A stretch of 64,000 nt of DNA from Alkalimarinus coralli (GCF_023650515.1 NZ_CP096016.1:112001-176000); one strand, 5' to 3'; counted from the stretch's first letter, positions 18,560-28,802 are shown. The notes: generated by a model from the letters alone, not told the origin. Translations and numbers: made by a program.

Positions 18560-19516
18560 ATGAAGACTTTGTTAATGGATGTGCTTGTAAAGGGGCGAAT
18601 AGCCGGGGTAAGCGTTAAAGCGCTGAGTGTATTGTTAGTTGCACTGTTTGTTGTCGGGTGTTCTACACCTTCTCGATACAGTATGGATCGTGATGCAGCT
18701 CCCGATGTGGAGCTTGATGTCAGTGATCTCCCAGACCCGATTCCGGTTTATGAACCCAAAAGCCGAGGCGGAAACAAGTCGCCTTATAAAGTCTGGGGTA
18801 AAACCTATTATGTACTGCCTACTGCGGAAGGATACCGGGAGCGAGGTGGGGCATCCTGGTACGGCGCCAAGTTTCACGGACACAAAACCTCTAACGGTGA
18901 AACGTACAATATGTACGAAATGTCTGCGGCTCATAAGTCACTACCGCTACCGACTTATGCCAAGGTGACAAACCTTGATAACGGGCGAAGTGTTATTGTT
19001 AGAATTAATGACCGCGGGCCGTTTCACGAAGGCCGAATTATTGACCTCTCTTATGCGGCGGCAAAAAAGCTGGGTTATTACGATAAAGGCGTCGCAAATG
19101 TAGAGGTCGAGGCGATATCTGTTGCAAAGTACCCTGCCAAAACTACGCCCGTTTCTTCCACCCCGGTGGCTGTTAGCTCACCGACTGACCCGAACTCATC
19201 AGGCAGTGAAGTAGTTCGCCAGAGTGAGTTGGCAGATGGTTATGGTTATTTCGTTCAGGTAGGTGCGTTTTCCACTGCGTCCGCCGCTCACAGGCTTAAG
19301 CAACGTGTTGATGCCGAGACCAAAGGCGGCGTCTTTGCCAGTACGTCGAGTGTAAGTTCCTCGGGTGTCAGAACGTCGTCGGATGAAACAAAGGTTTTTC
19401 ATCGCGTGCGCTTGGGGCCTTTTTACGAACTGGAACAAGCAGAGCAACTGTTAAAGCAGCTTAACATGTCCAACCTGGGCTCTCCGATGATTATTACACG
19501 CCCTACCTCGTCATAA
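18560..19516 (+). CDS. rlpA: Septal lytic transglycosylase RlpA lipoprotein
   Basis: About 318 residues from the ATG at 18560 (a TTG at 18551 is also possible). A lipoprotein signal ends LLVALFVVGC, then the DPBB fold (GGASWYGAKFHGHKTSNGE and VRINDRGPFHEGRIIDLS with the catalytic aspartate and histidine region), and a C-terminal SPOR domain (YGYFVQVGAFSTASAAHRL ... HRVRLGPF). It cleaves denuded glycan strands at the septum in family members. Six bases or fewer separate it from mltB, so the two are coupled. Confidence 0.95.
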   Translation: MKTLLMDVLVKGRIAGVSVKALSVLLVALFVVGCSTPSRYSMDRDAAPDVELDVSDLPDPIPVYEPKSRGGNKSPYKVWGKTYYVLPTAEGYRERGGASWYGAKFHGHKTSNGETYNMYEMSAAHKSLPLPTYAKVTNLDNGRSVIVRINDRGPFHEGRIIDLSYAAAKKLGYYDKGVANVEVEAISVAKYPAKTTPVSSTPVAVSSPTDPNSSGSEVVRQSELADGYGYFVQVGAFSTASAAHRLKQRVDAETKGGVFASTSSVSSSGVRTSSDETKVFHRVRLGPFYELEQAEQLLKQLNMSNLGSPMIITRPTSS

Positions 19517-19725
19517 TGTCTAAATAAGCGAGTGTTTCAGCAATCAACGTGCTGGTAAGGCTAGTGCGTTCGTTGGTAAGGGTGATACGTTAGTAAGAAA
19601 AGAGTAATCACGCGAACGGGGTGAATCCTATACGTGGATAGGGTAGTATTTCATTCCAGTTGTTCATGCACTTCAGGGTTGAGGTGCAAACCTTCACGTC
19701 AAACTAAACTAATTGAGTCTGTTCT
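19517..19725. other. Intergenic region before dacA
   Basis: 209 bases that presumably hold the dacA promoter. There are short reiterations of GGTAAGG/GTTAGTAAG but no clear hairpin terminator for rlpA and no ORF I would defend. Confidence 0.3.
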
Positions 19726-20901
19726 ATGTTATCCCGGAAAACTTCAAACTTGCTCTGGCCTCTAATTTTTGTGTTCTCCGCTTTACTCTCCGTCAGCGGA
19801 TATTCTACAGCACAGCCTGCGCTAATTCCTGCTCCGCCTCAAATTGCCGCTAAGTCCTATATTCTGATGGATGCCAATAGCGGAGAGATCATTGTTGAAG
19901 AGAACTCCCAAGAGCAGCTGCCTCCTGCCAGCCTGACAAAAATGATGACTGCTTATATCGTTGAATATGAGATGGCGCAAGGCAATATCTCACCCAGCGA
20001 TGACGTCCTCGTTAGTGTAGAGGCGTGGCGCACGGGTGGCTCAAAAATGTTCATCAAAGAAGGGACTCGAGTGCCTCTGCAAGACATTTTGAAAGGTATT
20101 ATTATTCAGTCAGGAAATGATGCCAGTGTTGCTGTTGCGGAACACATTGCAGGGAGTGAAGGGGCTTTTGCGGACATTATGAACCAGCATGCCCAGATTC
20201 TGGGTATGAGCGGCAGCCATTTTGTAAACGCCACTGGCTTGCCATCTGAAGATCACTACTCGTCTGCATTTGACCTTGCTCGCTTGGCCCGAGCGATTAT
20301 TCAGGATTTTCCAGAACAATATGGGCTCTACTCCGAAAAGTACTTTACCTACAATAATATTCGTCAGCCGAACCGCAACCGTTTGCTATGGAGAGATAAG
20401 TCGGTTGATGGGCTGAAAACAGGCCATACTGATGCAGCGGGATACTGCCTTGTTGCCTCGGCAAAACGAGATGATATGCGGCTCATCAGCGTCGTAATGG
20501 GGACTACCAGTGAAGAAGCGCGAGCAAGAGAGACGCAAAAACTACTGAATTATGGTTTCCGCTACTATGAAACTCATGAGCTATACCAAACTGGGCAAGT
20601 GCTTCTCGACAGCAAGGTTTGGGCCGGCCAAACTGACGTGCTTAACCTTGGTGTAGCGAAAGATGTTGTTGTTACAATCCCTCGTGGGCAGAAAGGTAAC
20701 CTTGAAGCGGTACTTGATGTAGATAGCGTTATCAAGGCGCCTGTGAGTACCGGCCAAGAATTTGGGCGAGTTAAGGTCATGCTTAATGGCGAACTCGTAG
20801 TTGATGAGCCACTGATTGCACTAGAGCCTGTTGAAGAAGGCGGCTTTTTCAAGCGGATATGGGATATGATAAAACTATTCTTTATCGGGCTTTTCTCTTA
20901 G
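19726..20901 (+). CDS. dacA: D-alanyl-D-alanine carboxypeptidase (PBP5/6 type)
   Basis: 391 residues. Periplasmic DD-carboxypeptidase. Signal peptide ends near SGYSTAQPA. Active-site motifs are PASLTKMM (SxxK), QSGNDAS (SxN) and LKTGHTDAAGYC (KTG). The C-terminal domain ends in an amphipathic helix (GGFFKRIWDMIKLFFIGLFS) that anchors PBP5 to the membrane. It is followed by a strong terminator at 20934. Confidence 0.96.
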   Translation: MLSRKTSNLLWPLIFVFSALLSVSGYSTAQPALIPAPPQIAAKSYILMDANSGEIIVEENSQEQLPPASLTKMMTAYIVEYEMAQGNISPSDDVLVSVEAWRTGGSKMFIKEGTRVPLQDILKGIIIQSGNDASVAVAEHIAGSEGAFADIMNQHAQILGMSGSHFVNATGLPSEDHYSSAFDLARLARAIIQDFPEQYGLYSEKYFTYNNIRQPNRNRLLWRDKSVDGLKTGHTDAAGYCLVASAKRDDMRLISVVMGTTSEEARARETQKLLNYGFRYYETHELYQTGQVLLDSKVWAGQTDVLNLGVAKDVVVTIPRGQKGNLEAVLDVDSVIKAPVSTGQEFGRVKVMLNGELVVDEPLIALEPVEEGGFFKRIWDMIKLFFIGLFS

Positions 20902-20933
20902 TCACTTTGGTAGTATCCCGTGTAGCGAGTATC

Positions 20934-20964
20934 AGAGAGACCCTAGGGTCTCTCTTTTTGTTTT
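20934..20964 (+). terminator. Rho-independent terminator after dacA
   Basis: A perfect 22-base palindrome, AGAGAGACCC followed by its complement (20934-20955), then TTTTG and TTTT. It lies 33 bases after the dacA stop and immediately before the ribosome-binding site of dat, so dat probably depends on read-through or its own promoter. Confidence 0.85.
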
Positions 20965-20978
20965 CCAGGAGTTAAATA

Positions 20979-21836
20979 ATGAGTGTTGCATTTTTGAATG
21001 GTGAGTTTTTACCATTGGAAGAGGCTCGAATATCTCCGCTTGACCGAGGATTTCTGTTTGCAGACGGAGTCTATGAAGTCATACCGTTTTACAGCGGTAG
21101 ATCATTTGGGCTAGATGGTCATTTGGCACGCTTACAGAGAAGCCTTGACGCGATTCGGCTGACGGTAGATATGTCTTTAGCAGCGTGGCAGAGTTTGGTA
21201 ACTATGCTCGTTGAGAACAATGGGGGGGGAGATGTCTCTGTTTATCTTCAGGTCACGCGGGGCGCTTACTCGAAAAGGGATCACGGGTTCCCCTCAGAGG
21301 TTAAACCGACTATTTTTGCCATGGTAAGCCCAATTGATTCGCCGCTCGCAGCGGATGCCACGAAGGCGAAGGGTATCAAAGCGATTACAGTGCTGGATAC
21401 GCGATGGGATAGGTGTGATATAAAATCTATTTCATTGCTCCCAAATATCCTTTTAAAACAGCAAGCAAGTGATGCCGGGGCTCAAGAGGCCATACTCATT
21501 CGGGAAAATCGTGTTACTGAGTGTGCTGCGGCGAATGTCTTTGTTGTTAAAAATGGTACAATCTACACGCCAGAAAAAGATCAGCATATTTTGGGGGGCA
21601 TAACCCGGGATATTATTATCCGACTTGCATTGGAGCACGGTATGCCGTTAAAAGAGATGGTAATGGAGCCCGCATTTCTGGAAGATGCCGATGAAATCTG
21701 GATAAGCAGCTCCACCCGTGAAGTGGTGCCGGTTATTGAGCTGAATGGCAAAGTGATTGGTAATGGGAGCCCCGGCAAACTGTGGCAACAGATGGCCGAG
21801 TGCTACCAAGACAACAAAAAACGGATATTTGGTTAG
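20979..21836 (+). CDS. dat: D-amino acid aminotransferase
   Basis: 285 residues, class IV PLP aminotransferase. It interconverts D-alanine and D-glutamate with keto acids. LDRGFLFADGVYEVIPFY and the PLP-binding lysine region SISLLPNILLKQQASDAGAQ are seen, with ECAAANVFVV and ISSSTREVVPV later. AGGAG is 10 bases upstream of the ATG. Its place between dacA and ybeD-lipB is shared with other gammaproteobacteria. Confidence 0.95.
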   Translation: MSVAFLNGEFLPLEEARISPLDRGFLFADGVYEVIPFYSGRSFGLDGHLARLQRSLDAIRLTVDMSLAAWQSLVTMLVENNGGGDVSVYLQVTRGAYSKRDHGFPSEVKPTIFAMVSPIDSPLAADATKAKGIKAITVLDTRWDRCDIKSISLLPNILLKQQASDAGAQEAILIRENRVTECAAANVFVVKNGTIYTPEKDQHILGGITRDIIIRLALEHGMPLKEMVMEPAFLEDADEIWISSSTREVVPVIELNGKVIGNGSPGKLWQQMAECYQDNKKRIFG

Positions 21837-21977
21837 GCCAAAAGCGAGCCATACTTAACTGTAGTACATGTTGAGCGCACGGTGTGTTAGAGCGGTACTT
21901 GTTATAGACCGTACTTGTTATTGGCAGTAACAATGCCCATTAAGTTAGCATGATTGATTAGATATAGGTGTAGTGAT

Positions 21978-22247
21978 ATGAGTCAGCCTGAACCTCCTAA
22001 AATAGAATTCCCCTGTGATTATCCAATAAAAGTGATCGGCAAAGCTGCACCTGACTTCAAAGAGTTTGTGATTGAAACGGTCTCGGTTCACGCGCCTGAC
22101 CTGGATATTGAACAAGTAGACATTAACGCCAGTCGCAATGGAAATTTTGTCTCCGTCAGATTATCGATCATCGCAACGGGCAAAGAACAGCTTGATAACC
22201 TGTTTAAGGATTTGAAAGCCAGCGGCCGAGTGACGATGGTTATTTAG
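21978..22247 (+). CDS. ybeD: YbeD/DUF493 family protein
   Basis: About 89 residues from the ATG at 21978. An in-frame TTG at 21954 would add eight residues and is less likely. The segments IEFPCDYPIKVIGKAAPDF and the ending LKASGRVTMVI match the small ACT-like YbeD family. It is nearly always directly upstream of lipB; its own function is unknown. Confidence 0.92.
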   Translation: MSQPEPPKIEFPCDYPIKVIGKAAPDFKEFVIETVSVHAPDLDIEQVDINASRNGNFVSVRLSIIATGKEQLDNLFKDLKASGRVTMVI

Positions 22248-22257
22248 GTGTGAATGA

Positions 22258-23052
22258 ATGAGTTCTGACGCGTCTGATAAAAATAGCCTGGTCTCGCTAA
22301 ATAAACAGCTTCTTGTACGCAGCTTGGGCCTTGTCGACTATACACCGGCATGGGATGCAATGAAGTCGTTTACAGATAGCCGGAATGATCACACAGTTGA
22401 TGAAATCTGGCTGTTACAACATCCTCCTGTATTTACTCAGGGTCAAGCAGGAAAAGCTGAACATATTTTGGTGCCCGGTGATATTCCTGTCGTGCAGGTT
22501 GATAGAGGCGGGCAAGTCACTTATCACGGCCCCGGACAATTAGTTGCCTACATCATGGTCGATATTAAACGACGGAATATGGGGGCTCGTGCTTTGGTCT
22601 CATTGATTGAAGATGCAATTATTGACACCCTTTCTGCTTATGGAGTGAATGCTGCTGCGCGTAAGGATGCACCCGGCGTGTATGTGGAAGGGGCGAAGAT
22701 TGCGTCATTGGGTTTAAGAATAAGAAAAGGCCGCTCTTTTCATGGATTGAGTCTAAATATTGATATGGATATGGAGCCCTTTTCACGCATCAACCCATGC
22801 GGCTACAAAGGCATGGAGGTGGTGCAACTTAGTAAGCTGGATGGCGTTGCGGAGAGAGTTGAGTCAACGGCTTCACGCTCCGAAAGAGGCTCAGAATTTG
22901 TCGACTCCGTAGCAGAGGTGTTGCAACTGAAGCTTGCTTCGGCCTTTGGTTATGAGTCAGTGAGCCATGCCCAAACGTTACCAGAGTTTCAAGATCAGTC
23001 TAAATCTCAAGAACAAACAAACGAGTTGAACAATGAAAGAGTCGGAAAATAG
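22258..23052 (+). CDS. lipB: Octanoyl-[acyl carrier protein]-protein octanoyltransferase
   Basis: 264 residues. Transfers octanoate from ACP to lipoyl domains. [18 protein letters not shown] and the catalytic lysine and cysteine regions ([28 protein letters not shown]) are intact. The last 20 bases overlap lipA, and the C-terminal tail after about residue 220 is longer and more polar than usual. Confidence 0.96.
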   Translation: MSSDASDKNSLVSLNKQLLVRSLGLVDYTPAWDAMKSFTDSRNDHTVDEIWLLQHPPVFTQGQAGKAEHILVPGDIPVVQVDRGGQVTYHGPGQLVAYIMVDIKRRNMGARALVSLIEDAIIDTLSAYGVNAAARKDAPGVYVEGAKIASLGLRIRKGRSFHGLSLNIDMDMEPFSRINPCGYKGMEVVQLSKLDGVAERVESTASRSERGSEFVDSVAEVLQLKLASAFGYESVSHAQTLPEFQDQSKSQEQTNELNNERVGK

Positions 23053-24046
23053 TACTGGCGCGGGAACCACTTCGTCTGAGAAAGCCGAAGCAGTCAACAA
23101 ACGGCGGGTCGAGACGGGGGTCAAAATGCGAGGCGCAGAAAAGGTCGCTCGCATACCTGTTAAAGTTATCGCGACAGACAAAATGCCACGTAAACCTGAC
23201 TGGATACGAGTGCGTGTTCCGGCTACGCCAAAAATTGATGATATAAAGAAAAAACTCCGAAAGCATAAGTTACACACCGTGTGTGAAGAAGCATCGTGCC
23301 CCAATCTTGGGGAATGCTTTGGTGGTGGCACTGCCACGTTCATGATTATGGGGGATATCTGCACTCGTCGCTGCCCTTTCTGTGATGTCGCCCATGGTCG
23401 CCCAAAACCATTAGATCAGAGTGAGCCGACTCAGCTGGCAACAGCTATTGCGGATATGGGGCTGAGGTATGTGGTAATCACCTCTGTTGATCGGGATGAT
23501 CTTAGAGACGGGGGTGCAGGGCACTTTGCAAATTGCATTAGAGAAACCCGCGCATCGAGTCCGAACATTGAGATAGAGGTTTTAGTGCCTGACTTTAGAG
23601 GGCGCATGGATATCGCGCTGGATATTATGCAAGAGACCCCTCCTGATGTGTTTAACCATAACCTTGAAACGGTTCCTAGCCTTTATCGCAAAGTGCGCCC
23701 CGGGTCAGACTATGAGTGGTCGCTCAAGCTACTTAAAGAGTATAAAGCGCGCGCGCCACAGGTACTGACAAAGTCAGGATTAATGTTGGGTATCGGAGAA
23801 GAAATCGCTGAAGTTGAACAGGTTATGGAAGACCTGAGACGTCATGATGTTGATATGCTGACGCTGGGGCAATACTTGCAGCCAAGTAAAGATCACCTCA
23901 AGTTGGAACGGTTTGTCACGCCTGCCGAGTTTGACTTATTGGCTGAAAAAGGCCGTGCGATGGGGTTTAAGCATGTTGCAAGTGGGCCCATGGTTCGCTC
24001 ATCCTACCATGCTGATAAACAGGCTCATGGAGAGAAAGTAAGTTAA
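23033..24046 (+). CDS. lipA: Lipoyl synthase
   Basis: 337 residues, radical SAM enzyme. It inserts two sulfurs into octanoyl groups. The auxiliary cluster cysteines ([12 protein letters not shown]) and the SAM cluster motif [10 protein letters not shown] are present, as is the C-terminal [11 protein letters not shown]. The ATG lies inside the end of lipB. The N-terminal 35 residues are polar and extend the usual start. Confidence 0.97.
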   Translation: MKESENSTGAGTTSSEKAEAVNKRRVETGVKMRGAEKVARIPVKVIATDKMPRKPDWIRVRVPATPKIDDIKKKLRKHKLHTVCEEASCPNLGECFGGGTATFMIMGDICTRRCPFCDVAHGRPKPLDQSEPTQLATAIADMGLRYVVITSVDRDDLRDGGAGHFANCIRETRASSPNIEIEVLVPDFRGRMDIALDIMQETPPDVFNHNLETVPSLYRKVRPGSDYEWSLKLLKEYKARAPQVLTKSGLMLGIGEEIAEVEQVMEDLRRHDVDMLTLGQYLQPSKDHLKLERFVTPAEFDLLAEKGRAMGFKHVASGPMVRSSYHADKQAHGEKVS

Positions 24047-24093
24047 TAGAGACCTTCGCTTACTTAATAGATGGACATAATTGAAGTTAGTTA

Positions 24094-25494
24094 ATGATGG
24101 TAGACGATAAAACCAATAGCACTGTATCCCGTATAAAAACGGGGAGTTTCGAACGACGGCTCAGCCTTACCAAAGCAGGTCTTTTTGCCAGCACCAGAAT
24201 GGCTGGACATGTTGCCGCGAATGTTTTCACGGGTAAAGACAAACGGATGGAACGCCGGAAAAAGATGCTCTCCCGGCAGGCTGACTTTTTGGTAAAGGAG
24301 CTTGGCAAGCTGAAAGGCAGCGTGGTCAAAATTGGCCAGGTAATGGCGCTGTATGGTGAGCACTTTTTGCCAGTAGAAGTGACGGAAGCGCTGCACACAC
24401 TGGAAGACCAGACCACTGCCCTGGAGTGGTCTGCGATCGAAAAGGTGCTTCGTTTTGAGCTAGGCGAAGAGACCCTGACTGAGCTGGAGATCGACAGAGA
24501 GCCCATAGGGGCTGCCTCATTAGGGCAGGTTCATCGGGCCACACGAAAGGCTGATGGAAAACAAATCTGTTTGAAAATACAGTATCCGGGCGTTGCCGAT
24601 GCGGTTGACTCAGACTTGGATGCAGTTGCGCAGTTATTAAAGCTGGCAAAACTGGTGTCGTTCAGCCAGGATTTTGATGAATGGCTGGAAGAAGTGAGAG
24701 TGATGATGCACCGCGAGGTGGACTATACGCTCGAAGCAGAGACCACCCGTCGATTCGGTAAGATGCTGCAAGATGACGACCGCTTTATCGTTCCAGAAAT
24801 ATTACTCGAATACTCAACGCCTCATGTAATGGCAACATCTTATGAACCTGGGCTGTCGGTATCAAGTGATGAAGTCTTGTCGCTATCTCAAGATAGGCGG
24901 AACAAGCTGGCACAAGGCGCGTTAGAGTTGTTTCTGAAAGAGCTGTTTATCTGGAAAGAGATTCAAACTGACCCGAACTTTGGTAACTACCGTATTCGCC
25001 TGGCAGACGAAGAGCATGCCAATGACAGAATCGTTCTTCTCGATTTTGGTGCCGTGCAAAAATACCCTGACTCATTTATTGACCCTGTATGTGACATGAT
25101 TTATGCGTCGTATATTCGGGATCTCGACAGGGTGGTCTCTGGTGGTGTTAAACTACATTTTATGCACGATGATTGGCCGGAAAAAGTGCTGAAAGAGTTT
25201 GGCGGCGTTTGTATGGCTGTTTTGGAACCCTTGGCTGATGGTGATGTTGAAGTCCCCGACTATGCTCTGAACGATCAGGGCGAGTATCGATGGAAGCAAA
25301 GTGATCTACCGACGCGGATTGCCAAGCGGGCAGCGATGTCGGCGATTAACCGATATTTTAAGATCCCGCCAAAAGAGTTTGTTTTTCTCAACCGAAAGCT
25401 CGTCGGTGTTTATACCTTTATATCTGTTTTAAGCGCTGAATTTAATGGACGGAATATTCTGCAACCTTATTTGACCCGGTTTAAAGGGCTATAA
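24094..25494 (+). CDS. ABC1/UbiB/AarF family atypical kinase
   Basis: 466 residues. ADCK-like fold: KLGQVMALYG-type motif KGSVVKIGQVMALYGEHFLP, the alanine-rich loop IGAASLGQVHRA, the lysine in ICLKIQYPG, and the metal site (QTDPNFGNYRI, VLLDFGAVQKY). Family members such as UbiB support ubiquinone synthesis, but several paralogues per genome are common. This one is not next to ubi genes, so I do not assign a symbol. Confidence 0.87.
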   Translation: MMVDDKTNSTVSRIKTGSFERRLSLTKAGLFASTRMAGHVAANVFTGKDKRMERRKKMLSRQADFLVKELGKLKGSVVKIGQVMALYGEHFLPVEVTEALHTLEDQTTALEWSAIEKVLRFELGEETLTELEIDREPIGAASLGQVHRATRKADGKQICLKIQYPGVADAVDSDLDAVAQLLKLAKLVSFSQDFDEWLEEVRVMMHREVDYTLEAETTRRFGKMLQDDDRFIVPEILLEYSTPHVMATSYEPGLSVSSDEVLSLSQDRRNKLAQGALELFLKELFIWKEIQTDPNFGNYRIRLADEEHANDRIVLLDFGAVQKYPDSFIDPVCDMIYASYIRDLDRVVSGGVKLHFMHDDWPEKVLKEFGGVCMAVLEPLADGDVEVPDYALNDQGEYRWKQSDLPTRIAKRAAMSAINRYFKIPPKEFVFLNRKLVGVYTFISVLSAEFNGRNILQPYLTRFKGL

Positions 25495-25608
25495 TAGTAC
25501 AGGTAGGCCGATAGTCAGCTAGGCTGATCGTGCAAATAGGCTTCAGCCTACTTGTATATCCGTTATTAAAACAGCCCTAAAAATAAATACAAAAAGTGAA
25601 ATTCTAAG

Positions 25609-26577
25609 ATGCTAAGAGTTGTATTAACTGGTGCGACGGGGTATGTCGGTCAAGCTATTCTCGATCAGCTGGCTATGCTGCCAGCGGGAACGGTCGCTGT
25701 TCGTGCATTGGTTAAAAAAGATAAGGCGTTTTCCGCCCGAGACTTTGTTGAAGTAGTCGAGGGTAATCTACCAGATATTCCTGATAATTTGTTTTTTGAA
25801 GAACCTCATCTGCTTATTCATTTTGGTATCAAGCAGGTTGATTTCCTAAAAACCGGTTTTTATGAAACGAACGTGCTTGGAACCCATAACTTATTATCAA
25901 AGTGTAATGCCAATACTTTGGGGGTGATTTACGGAAGCACGCTGTCGATTCAGGGCAACAGTTCAAACAAGCGGGTCTTGGAATCGGAACTTGTTCAGCC
26001 TGAAACAGCGCTAGAGCGCTCCAGGGCTCAAGCTGAGCAGTTAATCACAGAAGCGATGTCGAGAGATAACAAATGGGCATTTTGCTTAAGGCCCCGATTT
26101 ATATTGGGGCCTGCTGATTCGTTGTTAATGCAGGGGTTGCTGTGGTTATCCCGTTTTGGGGTTAGAGTCGGCGGGGGAGAGCAGCAGTACTCGGTGATTA
26201 CGGTTGAAGATTATGCTCGAATCGTGGTGGCACTTAGCTTAAAAGTTAATTCACATGACGCGACTGAGCAGCCGGTCAGGTGTGCGCTCAATATAGCCTA
26301 TCGACAGCCTGTTTCGTTTAATCAAATGTTTTCAGCGATCAGGTCTGAAAAGAATATTACAAACCGGGTCAAGTCGTTACCGATTCCAGTGTGGTTGCCA
26401 GGCCTGATAAAGTGGATTCCTCATGCGCTGGCCGAATCAGTTGCGACTCAGCTACAGTCAGTTGGCTTTAATCACTGCTGTGATGTGAGTGCACTAGAGC
26501 AACTATTGGGAGATGATGTGACCCGGTTGGACGGGATTGAAAAGCTGAAAGTGCTGTTAAATGATCCTGATAGCTAG
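25609..26577 (+). CDS. NAD(P)-dependent epimerase/dehydratase (SDR) family protein
   Basis: 322 residues. Rossmann motif VLTGATGYVGQAIL is at residues 4-17, and the RPRFILGPADSLLMQG segment fits extended SDRs. The active-site YxxxK is not obvious; the region after the first serines reads ERSRAQAEQL, so the catalytic tyrosine may be replaced. The substrate is unknown. Convergent with lpxC. Confidence 0.75.
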   Translation: MLRVVLTGATGYVGQAILDQLAMLPAGTVAVRALVKKDKAFSARDFVEVVEGNLPDIPDNLFFEEPHLLIHFGIKQVDFLKTGFYETNVLGTHNLLSKCNANTLGVIYGSTLSIQGNSSNKRVLESELVQPETALERSRAQAEQLITEAMSRDNKWAFCLRPRFILGPADSLLMQGLLWLSRFGVRVGGGEQQYSVITVEDYARIVVALSLKVNSHDATEQPVRCALNIAYRQPVSFNQMFSAIRSEKNITNRVKSLPIPVWLPGLIKWIPHALAESVATQLQSVGFNHCCDVSALEQLLGDDVTRLDGIEKLKVLLNDPDS

Positions 26578-26609
26578 GTTATGCAAGTTGCTTTAGCGCT
26601 TGCATAACC
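26577..26609. terminator. Inverted repeat between convergent SDR and lpxC genes
   Basis: GGTTATGCAAG at 26577-26587 pairs perfectly with CTTGCATAACC at 26599-26609, with a short GC/GC pair inside the loop. The position right after the SDR stop and 28 bases from the lpxC stop fits a bidirectional terminator, though no long T run follows on either strand. Confidence 0.6.
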
Positions 26610-26636
26610 CGTGCACTCCCTCTTACTCTCTGGTGT

Positions 26637-27632
26637 TTAAATTTTATGCTGTAAAACCTTACTTCTCCCTGTCATTTTGCTAGCAACCTGAGTGCTGGAA
26701 TCTTGCCAGTTACGTTCCGCAACGAGCCTTGGTCCAACAAGGTCTGTATACTCGGTATAGGTCATGAGACGCCAATTTCTTGGGTCTTCCATCAACGCTG
26801 ACACTAATTTGTGATTTAAGTCATGACCCCCTTTATGTGATTGATAACGGGCGATAATAGGGTAGCCTGATAGTGCCAGGTCTCCCATCGCATCCAATAC
26901 TTTATGACGGGCAAATTCATTTTTATATCGCAATGGTTCCTTATTGATAATGTTATGTTTATCAACCAGTATGGCATTGCTCAGTAGCCCACCCTTGGCA
27001 TACCCCGCGGCTTTTAATGCGTCTATCTGCTCTGCAAAACCAAAGGTTCTAGCATTGGCAACCTGGTGTTTAAACTCTGAGAACCCCATATCACAACTGT
27101 ATGATTGTTGACCTATTGCGGTATCAGGGAAGTCCAGGCTGACCGAAAAAGAGGGGGTAAAGCTAGGCACAAACGTCGCTGATTTATCCCCATCGTGAAC
27201 CTCAACGGTGCGTTGCACCCATAATATCGAGCGTTCTTTCTTAAGGAATCTTATTCCTGCTTGTTCAATATTAACAACGAAATCTTTTGCACTGCCATCA
27301 AGGATGGGTATTTCAGGGCCGTCAACCTCAACAATAATGTTGTCAATGCCGCACCCATACAGTGCCGCCATAAGGTGCTCTACTGTAGATATTGATGCGC
27401 CAAAGTCGTTGCAGAGCGTTGTAGAGAGAGTGGTATTGCTTACATTGTATTGACGAGCAAGAATCTCTCTTTTGGGGCGTGGCAGATCCATTCGCCTGAA
27501 TACAATGCCCCGAGTCTCTGTTGTTGGCTTGAGTTTTAGAATCACGACTTCGCCAGAGTGGAGGCCTATGCCGACAAAACTAATGGCTCGGTCTATCGTG
27601 GTTTGATAACGGGATTTTAATGAACTCATCAT
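26637..27632 (-). CDS. lpxC: UDP-3-O-acyl-N-acetylglucosamine deacetylase
   Basis: 331 residues. Committed step of lipid A synthesis, zinc enzyme. Zinc and catalytic residues are visible: STVEHLMAAL, EFARHKVLDAMGDLAL (histidine and aspartate), and SHKGGHDLNHKLV (general acid histidine). The length is a little over the usual 305, with a divergent C-terminal tail (STQVASKMTGRSKVLQHKI). Normally lpxC follows ftsZ in the division cluster. Here its neighbours are an SDR and an AraC regulator, so this may be a second copy. The fold and active site look functional. Confidence 0.9.
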   Translation of the reverse strand: MMSSLKSRYQTTIDRAISFVGIGLHSGEVVILKLKPTTETRGIVFRRMDLPRPKREILARQYNVSNTTLSTTLCNDFGASISTVEHLMAALYGCGIDNIIVEVDGPEIPILDGSAKDFVVNIEQAGIRFLKKERSILWVQRTVEVHDGDKSATFVPSFTPSFSVSLDFPDTAIGQQSYSCDMGFSEFKHQVANARTFGFAEQIDALKAAGYAKGGLLSNAILVDKHNIINKEPLRYKNEFARHKVLDAMGDLALSGYPIIARYQSHKGGHDLNHKLVSALMEDPRNWRLMTYTEYTDLVGPRLVAERNWQDSSTQVASKMTGRSKVLQHKI

Positions 27633-27755
27633 ATATCTCCTCTTTTTGATCTTTGAATATCATATAAAGAGGGTTAGAAGAGTGCGGGTCTCCAGGCGCC
27701 AATCGCCAGTCAGTTGACGACAACCGTCATACTATCAATAGGTTATTTTGTTTTA

Positions 27756-28802
27756 TTAAGCATGGTGAGCCACCGAGTGGTCTTTCTGATACTGATCCTT
27801 GCGGTACTGCTGTGGTGAAACGCCCTGCCAGCGTCGGAATGCTCTGGCAAAATTGGACGCATCGACGTAACCAAGCAGAAACCCAATCTCAATAATGGGC
27901 TTCTCTGACCCTTTGAGATAGTAAACTGCCAGCTCTTCACGTGTTTTGTTCAACAACTGTTTGAAGCTTGATCCGCGCTCATGAAGTCGTCTTTGCAGGT
28001 TCCTGATGCTCATATTCAGTGCTGATGCGGTATCTTTCTGGTTGGGAACACCGCTGGGTAGCTGCTCTATAAGTGTTGACTGAACCTGAACTTCAATATC
28101 GTCGCTGTTAAGTTTTCTAAGGTAATCAATGACGACTTGGTCGTTCATCCTTGCCAGCTCTGCATTTGCTGCAGGTTGTACTGTTTCCATGTATTTTTTA
28201 TCCAGTACGATACTGTTGCACTGTGAGTCAAACGCTACCTTGATGCCAAAAAAAGTGTCAAAACGATCCCGGCACGAGGGCTTTGGGCGTTTCATGGTGA
28301 CGGAGGCGGGAGCAACCTGAGGCCCCATACTGATTCTGCACATTTTAAAGAAGCTACAGATAGCTGCATCCGTTGAAATATACTCCAGCTCAGTATTGAG
28401 AGGCTGGTGATCAAAGACAATACAGTAACTATCCTTATTCTCATTCATAGAGAAATGACAGAGTGTTGATATGACCCGCTGGTAGCGAACCAGGCGATTA
28501 AGGCTATCTTTCAGTGTAGAGCTTGCTAACCAGGCGAGCCCTAAACCATGCAGTACTGCGGGCTGAAAATAGGACGCGTAGGTCAGTCCAAAAGCATCAT
28601 CTTTCGTTTGCCTGTAGGCTTCTTTCCAGATCTTCTGAACCTTATTGACTGGAAGTCGGCTACCCGGTTCATAAACGGTAGAAGGGGGAATATCGGCTTT
28701 TAGCGAGATAGCATCAAAGTCCAAGCCGTAGCTCTGCACGGCCTGTTTTAACACCGCAACGGAGGTCGCCAGCGTGGTGTAGTTATCCTGTGCGTTATTC
28801 AT
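27756..28802 (-). CDS. AraC family transcriptional regulator
   Basis: 348 residues. The N-terminal 200 residues resemble the arabinose-binding-like sensor of the OruR/ArgR-type AraC group (SRLPVNKVQKIWKEAYRQTKDDAFGL). The C-terminal double HTH is clear: ASALNMSIRNLQRRLHERGSSFKQLL and EIGFLLGYVDASNFARAFRRW. It is divergent from the GCS2-like gene at 28947, which makes that gene a candidate target, although this is only positional. Confidence 0.9.
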   Translation of the reverse strand: MNNAQDNYTTLATSVAVLKQAVQSYGLDFDAISLKADIPPSTVYEPGSRLPVNKVQKIWKEAYRQTKDDAFGLTYASYFQPAVLHGLGLAWLASSTLKDSLNRLVRYQRVISTLCHFSMNENKDSYCIVFDHQPLNTELEYISTDAAICSFFKMCRISMGPQVAPASVTMKRPKPSCRDRFDTFFGIKVAFDSQCNSIVLDKKYMETVQPAANAELARMNDQVVIDYLRKLNSDDIEVQVQSTLIEQLPSGVPNQKDTASALNMSIRNLQRRLHERGSSFKQLLNKTREELAVYYLKGSEKPIIEIGFLLGYVDASNFARAFRRWQGVSPQQYRKDQYQKDHSVAHHA

